Source: an uncultured Kiritimatiellota bacterium
GTDB lineage: Bacteria > Verrucomicrobiota > Kiritimatiellia > RFP12 > DVOR01
Direction of reading: 5' to 3'
Assembly: GCA_944391065.1 (NCBI GenBank)
Contig: CALXSH010000017.1
Location: 1-34,272 of the forward strand
Length of the DNA: 34,272 bases
A program made the position numbers and the translations under genes. Position 1 is the first letter of the stretch, and each line of letters starts with the position of its first letter. Positions 17,399-25,788 of the stretch are shown piece by piece. The notes below the pieces were generated by a model. It saw nothing but the letters and a program-made list of their open reading frames with translations, was not told where the DNA came from and did no database searches.

Positions 17399-19002
17399 AA
17401 ACGAAATGGATCCGCTTCTGGCCATGGCTCCTACTTATCTTCATGGCGTCATGCCTCTTTGCTATGAACGTATGGTGTATCCCGGCACACGATGAGTTAA
17501 GTTACGCTTTCGCCGGTCAAAACACGCCTGCGACAGGTGACGTCGACCGAGTTTCTTCTCTTAGCGATATCGTCCGTCAGCAATACAAAGATTATCTGCA
17601 TGGGACCAACGGACGGGTCTTCGTCCACGGCATCGTCGCATATTTCGCCGGGTTCAAGCTCTACACACTGTTCGACGCGCTGAACACAGCAATGTGGTTT
17701 TTATTCGTGTGGCTGATTCTGCATGAAGGCCACGTATCCCTGAAACGCGATGGCAAGGCCTTCCTTTTTGGAGCCTGCATCGTCTGGTGGTTTCTCTGGT
17801 ACGCGGAAACGTGTTGCATGAATGCGGCTTTTGCCGTGAATTATCTTTGGACGGCCAGCGCCACAGTGGCCATGATGATGCTCTGGCGGAATATGAGCCG
17901 CTGGTGGATGGTTCCGATTGCCTTTTTCTACGGATGGAGCCAAGAAGTCTTCGTATTGCCCATGCTAGCAGCGACAGCCGGTGGAACGCTGTTGCGAAGC
18001 CTTTCGGAGAGACGGTTGCTCCTCACTGTCAGGCAGGCGGTTGCCGGAGGCCTTATGTTGCTCGGGGCGTGTTTCCTGTGTCTCGGTCCTGCCGCGCTTG
18101 ACCGTGCCAGTCATACAGCCGGACTTGGATTATCCGGGCTCATAACAGCGTGCGCGAGGGCCAATGCCGGAGTCGTGCTACTGGGTGCCCCGATGCTTCT
18201 CTTTGGTGCCCTAGGGTGGGTGATATGGGTTAACCGGAAAGATCTGTGGCAGATGCTTCTGCGCTCACCGGAATGGTGGTGTAGCCTAATCGCGGCCTAC
18301 GGGCTTTTCTGCCTGACGGGATCAAACGGTGTGGTCCGCTTGGCTATGATGGTCATGATTTCGGCCCTTATCCTTGTTATTCGAGAGCGCGCGGCGTTTC
18401 AACTCCGCAACGGATTGCGCCTGTCGGTAATCGCGACGGCATTGCTTTGGCTACTGTGTGTTACAACATGCCAATTTTTCTTATACAAGAACAATCTGCG
18501 CATGCTCAGAATTTATCGCGATAACCCGCAAGGCATTACGGCATTTTCCGCACTGCCGACCGGGCCTATGCACTACTCCGTCTGCCATGGCATTTACAAC
18601 GAATGGCACCGGACGCTTTTCAGACGCGAGCTCGGCCACTCACGTAATCCGGCCTTTTTCACGCCATGGCTCTACGAATCACTCTACCTGGATCCGACGC
18701 TCTTTTTCAGCGAGGCAAGCGAATTGGAAGCGACCGGTCTTTTTGTCTCGCCCCGAGCGCCAAGAGCCGTAATCATGCGTGGACACGAGCCACCGTCAGC
18801 ATCGCAAAAGGCTACGCTTGACCGGTATTTTGCCACGCTTGACATTCAGGCAACCGGATGGCGTCGATTCATTCCGGGACGTTTCCGCGTCATGTTCCCC
18901 GACGAGGACTTCTATCTCGCTGCACCTTCCAAGGTCTTTCGCTTCAGAGCCAAAGACGGAGCAGCCTATACCCTCTTTCTTCCTCCCGAAAAGAGAAACT
19001 GA
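17395..19002 (+). CDS. Multi-pass membrane protein, DUF6056/GtrC-like glycosyltransferase candidate
   Basis: 535 residues with about ten membrane segments up to residue 360 and a soluble C-terminal part of about 160 residues. The first outside loop contains HDELSYAF and later YLHGTNGRVFVHG. An acidic pair after the first segment and an 'NGR..vH' motif are features I associate with DUF6056 and GT-C type enzymes that transfer sugars from lipid carriers. Overlap with the GtrB-like gene supports a two-component surface-glycosylation unit. No flippase (GtrA) is next to it. Acceptor and sugar cannot be told. Confidence 0.72.
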   Translation: MKTKWIRFWPWLLLIFMASCLFAMNVWCIPAHDELSYAFAGQNTPATGDVDRVSSLSDIVRQQYKDYLHGTNGRVFVHGIVAYFAGFKLYTLFDALNTAMWFLFVWLILHEGHVSLKRDGKAFLFGACIVWWFLWYAETCCMNAAFAVNYLWTASATVAMMMLWRNMSRWWMVPIAFFYGWSQEVFVLPMLAATAGGTLLRSLSERRLLLTVRQAVAGGLMLLGACFLCLGPAALDRASHTAGLGLSGLITACARANAGVVLLGAPMLLFGALGWVIWVNRKDLWQMLLRSPEWWCSLIAAYGLFCLTGSNGVVRLAMMVMISALILVIRERAAFQLRNGLRLSVIATALLWLLCVTTCQFFLYKNNLRMLRIYRDNPQGITAFSALPTGPMHYSVCHGIYNEWHRTLFRRELGHSRNPAFFTPWLYESLYLDPTLFFSEASELEATGLFVSPRAPRAVIMRGHEPPSASQKATLDRYFATLDIQATGWRRFIPGRFRVMFPDEDFYLAAPSKVFRFRAKDGAAYTLFLPPEKRN

Positions 19003-19061
19003 CTGCACAAGGCGACTCAATCCGCACAGCATTGCCTCCAATGGACGTGTGAGTGTATACA

Positions 19062-19095
19062 GCCTTCCTCCTCAGCGGAAGCCGCGGAGGAAGGC
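19062..19095. terminator. Hairpin at the convergent trpA/membrane-protein junction
   Basis: GCCTTCCTCC (19062-19071) pairs with GGAGGAAGGC (19086-19095), with an inner GCGG/CCGC stem and a three-base bulge. It covers the trpA stop codon and last codons. No T-tract follows on either strand, so a terminator role is only probable from its place between convergent genes. Confidence 0.4.
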
Positions 19096-19842
19096 GCGGA
19101 GGGCGTCGGGGCCGGCATCGGCGGCGCGGACGGCGGCGGAGCCGACGATGTAACCGTCGGCGTGTTCGGCGACGGCGTCGGCGGCGGCACGGTCGGCGAT
19201 GCCGAAGCCGGCGGCGAGGGGGAGGCCGGTGACGCGGCGGAGGGCGGCGAGGCGTTCGCCGAGTCCGGCGGGGAGGCCGGTGCGTTCGCCGGTGATGCCG
19301 CGGACGGTGATGACGTAGACGAATCCGGTGCAGCCGGCGGTGAGCAGGGCGGCGCGGTCGGGATCGGTGGCGGGGGAGACGAGGGGGATCCAGTCGAGGC
19401 CGGCGGCTTCGGCGGGGCGGCGGAACTCCGCCTCTTCCTCGTGGGGGACGTCGGTGAGGAGGAGGGCGTCGAAACCGGCCGCGGCGGCGTCGCGGCAGAG
19501 GGCCTCCGGGCCATAACTATAGATGGGATTGGCGTAGGAGAAGAGGACCAGGCCCAGCTCCGGATGGCGTTCGCGAAGGCGGCGGCCCTGCTCAAGGACG
19601 CTGCGGAGGGTGGCTCCGGCGGCGAGGGCGCGCTGTCCGGCGGCCTGAATGACGGGGCCGTCGGCGATGGGGTCGGAGAAGGGCATACCGAGCTCGAGTA
19701 TGTCGGCGCCTTCGTCGGCGAGGATATCGAGGAGGGTGTCGGAGGCGGCACGGTCGGGGAAGCCGCCGGGCATGTAGAAGATGCGGGCGGCGCGGCCCCG
19801 GCGGCGGGCCTTTGCGAAGGCGTTTCGGATACGGTCAGACAT
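19072..19842 (-). CDS. trpA: Tryptophan synthase alpha subunit
   Basis: 256 residues. TrpA cleaves indole-3-glycerol phosphate and passes indole to TrpB. The catalytic Glu and Asp are in [16 protein letters not shown] (E50 and D61). The phosphate-binding GFGI loop and a C-terminal VGSAAV follow as expected. The ATG at 19842 overlaps the end of trpB by 8 bases and has AAAGGA upstream. Earlier frame upstream is a shadow of trpB. Last gene of the operon. Confidence 0.97.
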   Translation of the reverse strand: MSDRIRNAFAKARRRGRAARIFYMPGGFPDRAASDTLLDILADEGADILELGMPFSDPIADGPVIQAAGQRALAAGATLRSVLEQGRRLRERHPELGLVLFSYANPIYSYGPEALCRDAAAAGFDALLLTDVPHEEEAEFRRPAEAAGLDWIPLVSPATDPDRAALLTAGCTGFVYVITVRGITGERTGLPAGLGERLAALRRVTGLPLAAGFGIADRAAADAVAEHADGYIVGSAAVRAADAGPDALRAFLRGFR

Positions 19843-21052
19843 GGCGGGATCCTTTCTCAAGGGGTTCAAAGCGGTAGTCGGGGTGGCGGGCCTTCCAGTC
19901 GGCGACATTGCCCATGTCTTTGTCGCCGCGTCCGGAGAGGCAGACGACGAGGCGGGAGCCTTTGGGCATCGCGGGGGCGAGGCGGATGGCTTCGGCGAGG
20001 GCGTGGCTGGATTCGAGGGCGGGGATGATGCCTTCGTAGCGGCAGAGGGCGTCGAAGGCGCGGATAGCATCGCGGTCGTTGCAGACGGCGTAGGTCACGC
20101 GGCCGGCGTCGGCGAGGAAGCTGTGCTCGGGGCCGACGCCGGGATAGTCGAGCCCGGCGGAGACGGAGTAGGCTTCGAGGACCTGGCCGTCGGGGGTCTG
20201 CAGGAGGCGCGTGCGGCAGCCGTGGAGGATGCCGGGGCGGCCGCCATTGATGCTGGCGGCGTGGCGGCCGGTCTCAAGGCCTTCGCCGCCGGCTTCGACG
20301 CCGACGAGGCGGACGTCCCGGTCGTCGAGGAAGGCGGCGAACATGCCCATGGCGTTGGAGCCGCCGCCGACGCAGGCGACGACGGTGTCGGGAAGGGCGC
20401 CGCAGCGGTCGAGCATCTGGCGGCGGGTCTCGCGGCCGATGACGGACTGGAAGGTTCTGACCATCTCGGGGTACGGGGCGGGACCGGCGACGGTGCCGAT
20501 GACGTAAAAGGTGTTTTCGGCGGTGGCGACCCATTCGCGGATGGCTTCGTTCATGGCGTCTTTGAGGGTCTGGCTGCCGGATTCGACGGCGACGATTTCG
20601 GCGCCGAGGGCGCGCATGCGGTCGGCGTTGGGGGCCTGGCGGCGGACGTCGACGGCACCCTGGTAGACGGTGCAGGGCATGCCCATGAGGGCGGCGACGG
20701 TGGCGGTGGCGACGCCGTGCATGCCGGCGCCGGTCTCGGCGATGACGCGGGTCTTGCCCATGCGTTTGGCGAGGAGGATCTGCCCGATGACGTTATTGAC
20801 CTTGTGGGCGCCGGTGTGGTTGAGGTCTTCGCGCTTCAGGTAGATGTCGGCGCCGCCGAGGGCGGCGCTGAGGCGCCGGGCGGGGCAGAGGGGGCTTTCG
20901 CGGCCGACGTAATCGCGCAGGAGGGATTCGTATTCGGCGACGAATCCGGGGTCGGCGAGGGCTTCGCGGTAAGCCGTTTCGATTTCGCGGAGGACGGGCA
21001 TAAGGGTCTCGGGGACGTACTGCCCGCCGTAGATACCGTAGTGTGTGCTCAT
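19835..21052 (-). CDS. trpB: Tryptophan synthase beta subunit
   Basis: 405 residues, the usual length of the common TrpB1 form. TrpB joins indole and serine using PLP. The PLP lysine lies in HTGAHKVNN (K84). [17 protein letters not shown] and the phosphate-binding GGGSNAMG are intact. Its ATG overlaps the trpF stop by 4 bases and its end overlaps trpA by 8, in keeping with coupled production of the alpha-beta complex. Confidence 0.98.
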   Translation of the reverse strand: MSTHYGIYGGQYVPETLMPVLREIETAYREALADPGFVAEYESLLRDYVGRESPLCPARRLSAALGGADIYLKREDLNHTGAHKVNNVIGQILLAKRMGKTRVIAETGAGMHGVATATVAALMGMPCTVYQGAVDVRRQAPNADRMRALGAEIVAVESGSQTLKDAMNEAIREWVATAENTFYVIGTVAGPAPYPEMVRTFQSVIGRETRRQMLDRCGALPDTVVACVGGGSNAMGMFAAFLDDRDVRLVGVEAGGEGLETGRHAASINGGRPGILHGCRTRLLQTPDGQVLEAYSVSAGLDYPGVGPEHSFLADAGRVTYAVCNDRDAIRAFDALCRYEGIIPALESSHALAEAIRLAPAMPKGSRLVVCLSGRGDKDMGNVADWKARHPDYRFEPLEKGSRHV

Positions 21053-21591
21053 AATGATTTGGCCTTTCTGACAAATGCGGTCATTTTTTGGGGGTCTTTG
21101 ACACCGGGGGCGGCTTCGGTGCCGGAGGCGCCGTCGACGGCCCAGGGGCGGACGGCGCGGACGGCGTCGGCGACGTTGCCGGGCGTGAGGCCTCCGGCGA
21201 GGACGAGGCGCCGGCGCCGGGCTGCGCGGGCGGCACGGGGCCAGTCCCCTACCCGGCCCTCGCCCGGGGCAGCGTCCCAGACGACGGTGCCGGGGCCGCC
21301 GGGGGTGGCGTGCCAGACCTCGACGCCGCTCTGGCGGAAGGTGCAGCGGTAGAGCTGCACGGCGTCAAGCCGGCCGATGCGGACGGCGCGGCGGATGGCG
21401 CGGGGGGCAGCGCCGACGAAGACGCCGACGCGGCGGGCGCGGACCGGTACGGCGGCAAGACGCCGAAGGGCCGCTTCGGAGACATAGCGCTTCGAGCCGG
21501 GCACCAGGACGATGCCGAGATAATCGGCGCCGGCGGCGTCGGCCGCGGCGAGATCTTCAGGGCGGACGATGCCGCAGATTTTGACCTTCAT
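21049..21591 (-). CDS. trpF: Phosphoribosylanthranilate isomerase
   Basis: 180 residues, somewhat shorter than the usual 195-210. TrpF isomerises phosphoribosylanthranilate. The general-base Cys is in VKICGI (Cys6) and the general-acid Asp in [29 protein letters not shown] and [12 protein letters not shown] match the C-terminal phosphate-binding strands. Several loops are arginine- and alanine-rich and short. It overlaps both trpC and trpB by 4 bases. Confidence 0.95.
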   Translation of the reverse strand: MKVKICGIVRPEDLAAADAAGADYLGIVLVPGSKRYVSEAALRRLAAVPVRARRVGVFVGAAPRAIRRAVRIGRLDAVQLYRCTFRQSGVEVWHATPGGPGTVVWDAAPGEGRVGDWPRAARAARRRRLVLAGGLTPGNVADAVRAVRPWAVDGASGTEAAPGVKDPQKMTAFVRKAKSL

Positions 21592-22349
21592 GCGAGGAGC
21601 TCCCGCAGGAGAGCCGGGCGGCGCATCAGGGCTTCGCCAATAAGAAAGCAGCGTGCGCCGGTCTGCGCCATGTCGGCCTTGGAGAAGACGGCGCTTTCGG
21701 CGACGGCGACGCGGTCCTGCGGAATCATCCGCAGAAGGGCGGCGGAGGCGGAAAGGTCGGTCCGGAAGGTGCGCAGATCGCGGGCGTTGACGCCGATGGC
21801 GGGGAGGCTCAGCGCGCAGAGACGCGCGGTTTCCTCCTCCGTATGGGCCTCAGCCAGGACATCAAGGCCAAGCTCTCCGGCGACGCCCGCGAGATCTTGC
21901 AGCCGGGCGTCTTCGAGCATGGCCGCGATGAGCAGCACCGCGTCGGCCCCGAGGACGCGCGCCTCGCAGATCTGATAGGGGTCGAAGACGAAGTCCTTGC
22001 GCAGGAGGGGGAGCGCGACGGCACGGCGGGCGCGGACGAGGTCGTCGGCAGAGCCCAGGAAGAAGTCTTCCTCGGTAAGGACCGAGCAGGCGGCGGCGCC
22101 GTCGGCCTCATACCGGCGGACGCAGGCGGCGGGGTCGTAGTCCGGCGCGATGAGGCCTTTGGAGGGGGAGGCTTTTTTCGATTCGGCGATGATGCGGATG
22201 CCGGGACGGCGGAGGGATTCGAGAAAACCGCGGGCGGGCGGCAGATCGGCCGCGCGGGCGCGGAGTTCGGCCAGGGGGCAGGCGGCCTTGGCGGCGTCGA
22301 GGCGGAGGCGCTTGCGTCCGACGATGCGGGTGAGGATGTCAGGCGTCAT
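21588..22349 (-). CDS. trpC: Indole-3-glycerol phosphate synthase
   Basis: 253 residues of TIM-barrel type. TrpC closes the indole ring. Seen: the N-terminal ILTRIVGRKRLRL helix, IIAESKKASPSKGLI (catalytic Lys region), VLTEEDFFLGS, LPLLRKDFVFDPYQI, IGVNARDLRTF and AVAESAVF. It is a separate gene from trpF, unlike the fused enzyme of enterobacteria. It starts inside the 3' end of trpD (11-base overlap). Confidence 0.97.
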   Translation of the reverse strand: MTPDILTRIVGRKRLRLDAAKAACPLAELRARAADLPPARGFLESLRRPGIRIIAESKKASPSKGLIAPDYDPAACVRRYEADGAAACSVLTEEDFFLGSADDLVRARRAVALPLLRKDFVFDPYQICEARVLGADAVLLIAAMLEDARLQDLAGVAGELGLDVLAEAHTEEETARLCALSLPAIGVNARDLRTFRTDLSASAALLRMIPQDRVAVAESAVFSKADMAQTGARCFLIGEALMRRPALLRELLA

Positions 22350-23358
22350 GGCTGGCTCCGATCAGGGCGTCGAGGCGGGCAAGCGCGGAGCCGTCGTCGA
22401 TGGCGGCGCAGGCTTTGGCGTAGCCGGCCTCAAGGGATTCGGCAAGGCCGGCGGCATAAACGGCGGCGCCGGCATTGAGGGCGACGACGGCGCGGGCGCC
22501 GTCGCGGCGGCGCCCCTCCAGAATGCCGCGCATGACGGCGGCATTCTCGTCAGGCGTGCCGCCACGCAGGTCGGCAGCGGGATAACGGCGGCCGAAGAGA
22601 AGCTCGGGGTAGAGATCACGGGTCATCAGCGAACCGTCCGGGCGGAGTTCGGTCACACGGGTGCGGTCGGTGACGGTGATTTCGTCGAGGCCGTCGGCGC
22701 CGTGGACGATGAGGGCGCGCTTCATGCCGAGGTCGCGAAGGACGGCCGCGAGAAGTTCGGTGAGAGCGGCATCGTAGACGCCGATGACGGCGGCGGTGGC
22801 GTGGGCGGGATTGCAGAGAAGGCCGAGGAGGTTGAAGAAGGTGCGCACGCCGAGCGCACGGCGCACGGGCGCGACCTTGGCAAGGACCGGGTGCATCCGC
22901 TGGGCGAAGAGAAAGCCGATGCCGATGTCGGCGATGGCACGCTCCATGCGCTCGGGCGGACAGGCGAGATTGAACCCTGCGGCGGCCATGACGTCGGCAG
23001 ACCCCGAACGGCCGCTCATGGCGCGGTTGCCATGCTTGGCAATGCGGACGCCGGCACCGGCGGCGACAAAGGCGGCGGCGGTGGAGATATTGAAACTGCG
23101 CCCGCCGTCGCCGCCGGTGCCGACGATGTCGGTGACGGTGGCCGTGCCGGTGTCGATGGGAACGGCATGCCGGATGAGGAAGCGGGCCGCACCGGTGAGT
23201 TCCTCCCGCGTGACGCCGCGCATCTGAACGGCGGTCAGCAGACCGCCGAAGCGGACGGGGTCGAAGGCATCGGCGGCGACGGCTTCAAGGACGGCGGCGA
23301 GTTCGGAGCCGTCAAGCGTCCCGCCGGAGAGGACCTTGGCGAGGGGATCAGGCGTCAT
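22339..23358 (-). CDS. trpD: Anthranilate phosphoribosyltransferase
   Basis: 339 residues. TrpD adds phosphoribose to anthranilate. PRPP and Mg2+ motifs are present: DIVGTGGDGGRSFNIST, AKHGNRAMSGRSGSADV, RTFFNLLGLLCNP, and VHGADGLDEIT. The start at 23358 is chosen because homology begins there (MTPDPLAKVL) and it overlaps trpG by 11 bases; the open frame upstream is a shadow of trpG. It is not fused to the glutaminase. Confidence 0.97.
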   Translation of the reverse strand: MTPDPLAKVLSGGTLDGSELAAVLEAVAADAFDPVRFGGLLTAVQMRGVTREELTGAARFLIRHAVPIDTGTATVTDIVGTGGDGGRSFNISTAAAFVAAGAGVRIAKHGNRAMSGRSGSADVMAAAGFNLACPPERMERAIADIGIGFLFAQRMHPVLAKVAPVRRALGVRTFFNLLGLLCNPAHATAAVIGVYDAALTELLAAVLRDLGMKRALIVHGADGLDEITVTDRTRVTELRPDGSLMTRDLYPELLFGRRYPAADLRGGTPDENAAVMRGILEGRRRDGARAVVALNAGAAVYAAGLAESLEAGYAKACAAIDDGSALARLDALIGASHDA

Positions 23359-23929
23359 GGCCGCACCTCCGGAGGAAGTTGGCCAGCTGCTGACGGCCGC
23401 CTTCGGTAAGGATGGATTCGGGATGGTACTGAACGCTCTCAATGGGAAGCGTTCGGTGGCGCATCCCCATGATTTCGCCGTCGGGTGCGGTGGCGCTGAC
23501 CTCGAAGCAGTCGGGGAGCGTCGCGGCGTCAAGGGCCAGGGAATGGTAGCGGACGGCGCGGAAGGGGTTGGGCAGGCCTTCAAAGAGCCCGCGGCCGTCG
23601 TGGGCGATCTCGGAGACCCGGCCGTGCATGACAGTCTTGGCGCGGACAACCCTGGCGCCGAAGACATGGCCGACGGCCTGGTGTCCAAGACAGACACCGA
23701 GCATGGGGATGCCCGCATCGGCGCCGGCGCGCACCAAGTCGCAGAGAATGCCGGCCCGTTCGGGGACGGAGGGCCCGGGGGAGAGCAGGATGCCGGCGGG
23801 CTTCAGGGCGAGGACTTCGGCGGGGGTGACGTCGCGGTTGCGGCGGATGACGGGGGCGGCTCCGAGGGCATAGAGGAGGTGGACGAGGTTGTAGGTGAAC
23901 GAGTCGTAATTGTCCAGTACGAAAATCAT
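23348..23929 (-). CDS. trpG: Anthranilate synthase glutamine amidotransferase subunit
   Basis: 193 residues of class I glutamine amidotransferase. It supplies ammonia to TrpE. Start MIFVLDNYDSFTYNLV is characteristic; AAGGAG lies 9 bases upstream. Nucleophile Cys in GVCLGHQAVG, and the His-Glu pair in QYHPES. It may also serve p-aminobenzoate synthase, as in some bacteria, but here it sits between trpE and trpD. Confidence 0.96.
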   Translation of the reverse strand: MIFVLDNYDSFTYNLVHLLYALGAAPVIRRNRDVTPAEVLALKPAGILLSPGPSVPERAGILCDLVRAGADAGIPMLGVCLGHQAVGHVFGARVVRAKTVMHGRVSEIAHDGRGLFEGLPNPFRAVRYHSLALDAATLPDCFEVSATAPDGEIMGMRHRTLPIESVQYHPESILTEGGRQQLANFLRRCGHDA

Positions 23930-23942
23930 GGCAGTGGCTCCT

Positions 23943-25427
23943 TCAGACCAGATCGAATCCGCGGACGGCAAGGCGGACGGCTTCAAAGAGGGCGGCAGCT
24001 TTGTTGAGCGTTTCGGCGTATTCACGGTCGGGGTCGGAATCGCTGACGATGCCGGCACCGGCACGGACCGAAAGGATGCCCTGCTTCAGCATCAGCGTGC
24101 GGATGGTAATGGCGAGATCCATGTTGCCGGTATTGGAAAAATAGCCGACGGCGCCGCCGTAGGGGCCGCGCGGGTCAGGCTCCAGGGCGTGGATGAGCTC
24201 CATGGCGCGGACTTTGGGAGCCCCGCTGAGGGTCCCCGCGGGGAAAGCGGCGGCAAGGAGATCAAAGGCATCGCGGCCCTCGGCCAGCATCGCGCCGACA
24301 TCGCTGACCAGGTGCATCACGTGGGAGAAGCGCTCAATGTGCATGAAGTTCTCCACGTGCACGCTGCCCGGAGCGGCCGCACGGCCGAGGTCATTGCGCG
24401 CGAGGTCGACAAGCATGAGATGCTCGGCGCATTCCTTGGGGTCGTTGAGCAGTTCGTCGGCGGCGCGGCGGTCGTCGGCCTCGGTGGCCCCGCGGCGGCG
24501 CGTGCCGGCGATGGGGCGGACGGCCGTGCGGCCGTCCGCCAGGCGCACAAGCGTCTCGGGCGAAGAACCGACCAGCGTCAGACCGCGGTGACGGAAGAAG
24601 AAGGTGTAGGGCGAGGGATTCACCGAGCGGAGCGCGCGGTAAAGCTGGACGGGGTCGGCCGCACAGGGCGCCGAGAAGCACTGCGACAGGACGACCTGAA
24701 TGCATTCGCCGGCGCGGATGGCCTCACGGGCCGAGCGGACGGCATCGCAAAAGGCTTCGCGGCCCATGTTGCTGACAAGCCGGGGAGGCTCCGCCTCCGG
24801 CGTAGGCGCGGGGAGCGCCCTGCGGGGAACGAAGAAGGGGGCTTTGAGCGCGGCCATGCGGCGCAGCCCGTCGTCATAAGCCGCCCGGGGATGGGGATAG
24901 GCCGCCGGATCGACCGTCACGACCGCCATGAGGACCTGGCGGCGGTTGTCAAAAATCAGCACGTCGTCGACCAGCAGGAAACAGGCCGTCGGCGTATCGA
25001 CGGGTTTCTTGGGGGCGGGCAGGGATTCAAACAGATTGACCGTCTCGTACCCGAAGAATCCGATGGCTCCGCCGAAGAAGGGCGGCAGGCCCTCGGTCAT
25101 TGCCGGCCGCCGGCCCAGCAAAGGCTTCAGCGCATCGGTCGGATTGCGCACAAAGGGAACCTCCCGGCGCCCTCCGGCATCCTCAAGAAAGGCCTTTCCA
25201 TCCTCGACGGTGAAGATACCCCGCGGCGAATGCCCGAGAAACGAGTAACGGCCAAAACCCTCTCCGTGTTCGCAGCTCTCCAGCAAAAAGACCGACTCCC
25301 GGTCGGCAAACCGCGCCAGCGCGCTGACCGGGGTTTCCAGGTCGGCGAGCGTCTCATCCACAAGCGGGACGGGGGCTCCCTCCGCCGCCAGGCGCTCAAA
25401 CGTCTCATAATCCATCAGCTGTCTCAT
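23943..25427 (-). CDS. trpE: Anthranilate synthase component I
   Basis: 494 residues. TrpE makes anthranilate from chorismate. The feedback-inhibition motif LLES near the N-terminus (FLLESCEHGEGFGRYSF) suggests tryptophan inhibition. The catalytic part has VGSSPETLVR, RPIAGTRRRG, LVDLARNDLGR, FPAGTLSGAPKVRAM and GGAVGYF. The ATG at 25427 has GTGGAG 6 bases upstream; a longer frame to 25514 runs into the terminator hairpin. First structural gene, 26-32 bases after the second of two terminators in the leader. Confidence 0.97.
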   Translation of the reverse strand: MRQLMDYETFERLAAEGAPVPLVDETLADLETPVSALARFADRESVFLLESCEHGEGFGRYSFLGHSPRGIFTVEDGKAFLEDAGGRREVPFVRNPTDALKPLLGRRPAMTEGLPPFFGGAIGFFGYETVNLFESLPAPKKPVDTPTACFLLVDDVLIFDNRRQVLMAVVTVDPAAYPHPRAAYDDGLRRMAALKAPFFVPRRALPAPTPEAEPPRLVSNMGREAFCDAVRSAREAIRAGECIQVVLSQCFSAPCAADPVQLYRALRSVNPSPYTFFFRHRGLTLVGSSPETLVRLADGRTAVRPIAGTRRRGATEADDRRAADELLNDPKECAEHLMLVDLARNDLGRAAAPGSVHVENFMHIERFSHVMHLVSDVGAMLAEGRDAFDLLAAAFPAGTLSGAPKVRAMELIHALEPDPRGPYGGAVGYFSNTGNMDLAITIRTLMLKQGILSVRAGAGIVSDSDPDREYAETLNKAAALFEAVRLAVRGFDLV

Positions 25428-25452
25428 CGTCGTCTCCACTGTCCTCTCGGTA

Positions 25453-25503
25453 CAAAAAAACAGGCCGCACGTCGGGTGTGATGCTCCCGGATGTGCGGCC
25501 TGT
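25453..25503 (-). terminator. Second terminator of the trp leader, next to trpE
   Basis: Minus strand: an 11-pair stem ACAGGCCGCAC/GTGCGGCCTGT (25460-25503) with an inner CGGG/CCCG pairing, followed by seven or eight T (25453-25460). It ends about 26 bases before the trpE ATG, downstream of the attenuator, so trpE-A expression requires transcription through it. Confidence 0.88.
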
Positions 25504-25506
25504 CGT

Positions 25507-25550
25507 AAAAACAAAAACGGCGGAGTTCCTCAGAGGGGATCTTCCGCCGT
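25507..25550 (-). promoter_or_regulatory. trp attenuator terminator (segments 3:4)
   Basis: Minus strand: ACGGCGGA (25543-25550) pairs with TCCGCCGT (25517-25524), followed by TTTTGTTTT. Segment 3 (CGGCGG, 25544-25549) can instead pair with segment 2 (TCGCCG, 25594-25599), and segment 2 can pair with segment 1 (GGCGGG, 25605-25610, containing part of the second Trp codon) through a GTTG loop. This is the standard layout of ribosome-mediated trp attenuation. Confidence 0.88.
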
Positions 25551-25575
25551 CATTCCTGTGCGCATGGTCGATGCG

Positions 25576-25653
25576 TTACAACGCAGTGCAGTCCGGCGAG
25601 CAACCCCGCCAGAACCATCGTCCGAAGACTTTCCGATATGCGCTGCGATTCAT
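25576..25653 (-). CDS. trpL: trp leader peptide
   Basis: 25 codons: MNRSAYRKVFGRWFWRGCSPDCTAL, given here in parts: MNRSAYRKVFG, then R-W-F-W-R-G with Trp codons at 25615-25617 and 25609-25611, then CSPDCTAL and TAA. Two Trp codons in a 25-residue peptide placed before an attenuator and trpE mark it as the leader peptide. Shortage of Trp-tRNA would stall the ribosome over segment 1 and favour the antiterminator. There is no ribosome binding site. The predicted transcription start lies about 3 bases before the ATG, so translation probably starts on a leaderless message. Confidence 0.85.
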   Translation of the reverse strand: MNRSAYRKVFGRWFWRGCSPDCTAL

Positions 25654-25662
25654 AACGGGGAA

Positions 25663-25692
25663 ACAATAGCACAGCGCGGGGCAAAAACGCAA
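25663..25692 (-). promoter_or_regulatory. trp operon promoter
   Basis: Minus strand: -35 TTGCGT (25687-25692), 18-base spacer ending TGTGC, -10 TATTGT (25663-25668). This predicts a start of transcription near 25656, right at the trpL ATG. No obvious operator palindrome is seen, which fits control by attenuation alone. Confidence 0.65.
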
Positions 25693-25728
25693 GCGGGGTA
25701 CGCGAAATTTTTTGGTATGGGCTTTTTC

Positions 25729-25757
25729 TTGCGCGACGGGGCGCCGTTTGGCATACT
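25729..25757 (+). promoter_or_regulatory. argJBD promoter
   Basis: -35 TTGCGC (25729-25734), 17-base spacer, -10 CATACT (25752-25757). It is divergent from the trp promoter, with about 36 bases between the two -35 boxes. No clear ARG-box palindrome is visible. Confidence 0.68.
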
Positions 25758-25788
25758 TTATTTACTTATGGAAAGAAGGAGTTTCGGA

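Noticed and set aside
25453..25656. T-box riboswitch in the trp leader
   Set aside because: No T-box sequence (UGGN bulge consensus) or specifier stem is visible, while a leader peptide with Trp codons and alternating hairpins explains the region.
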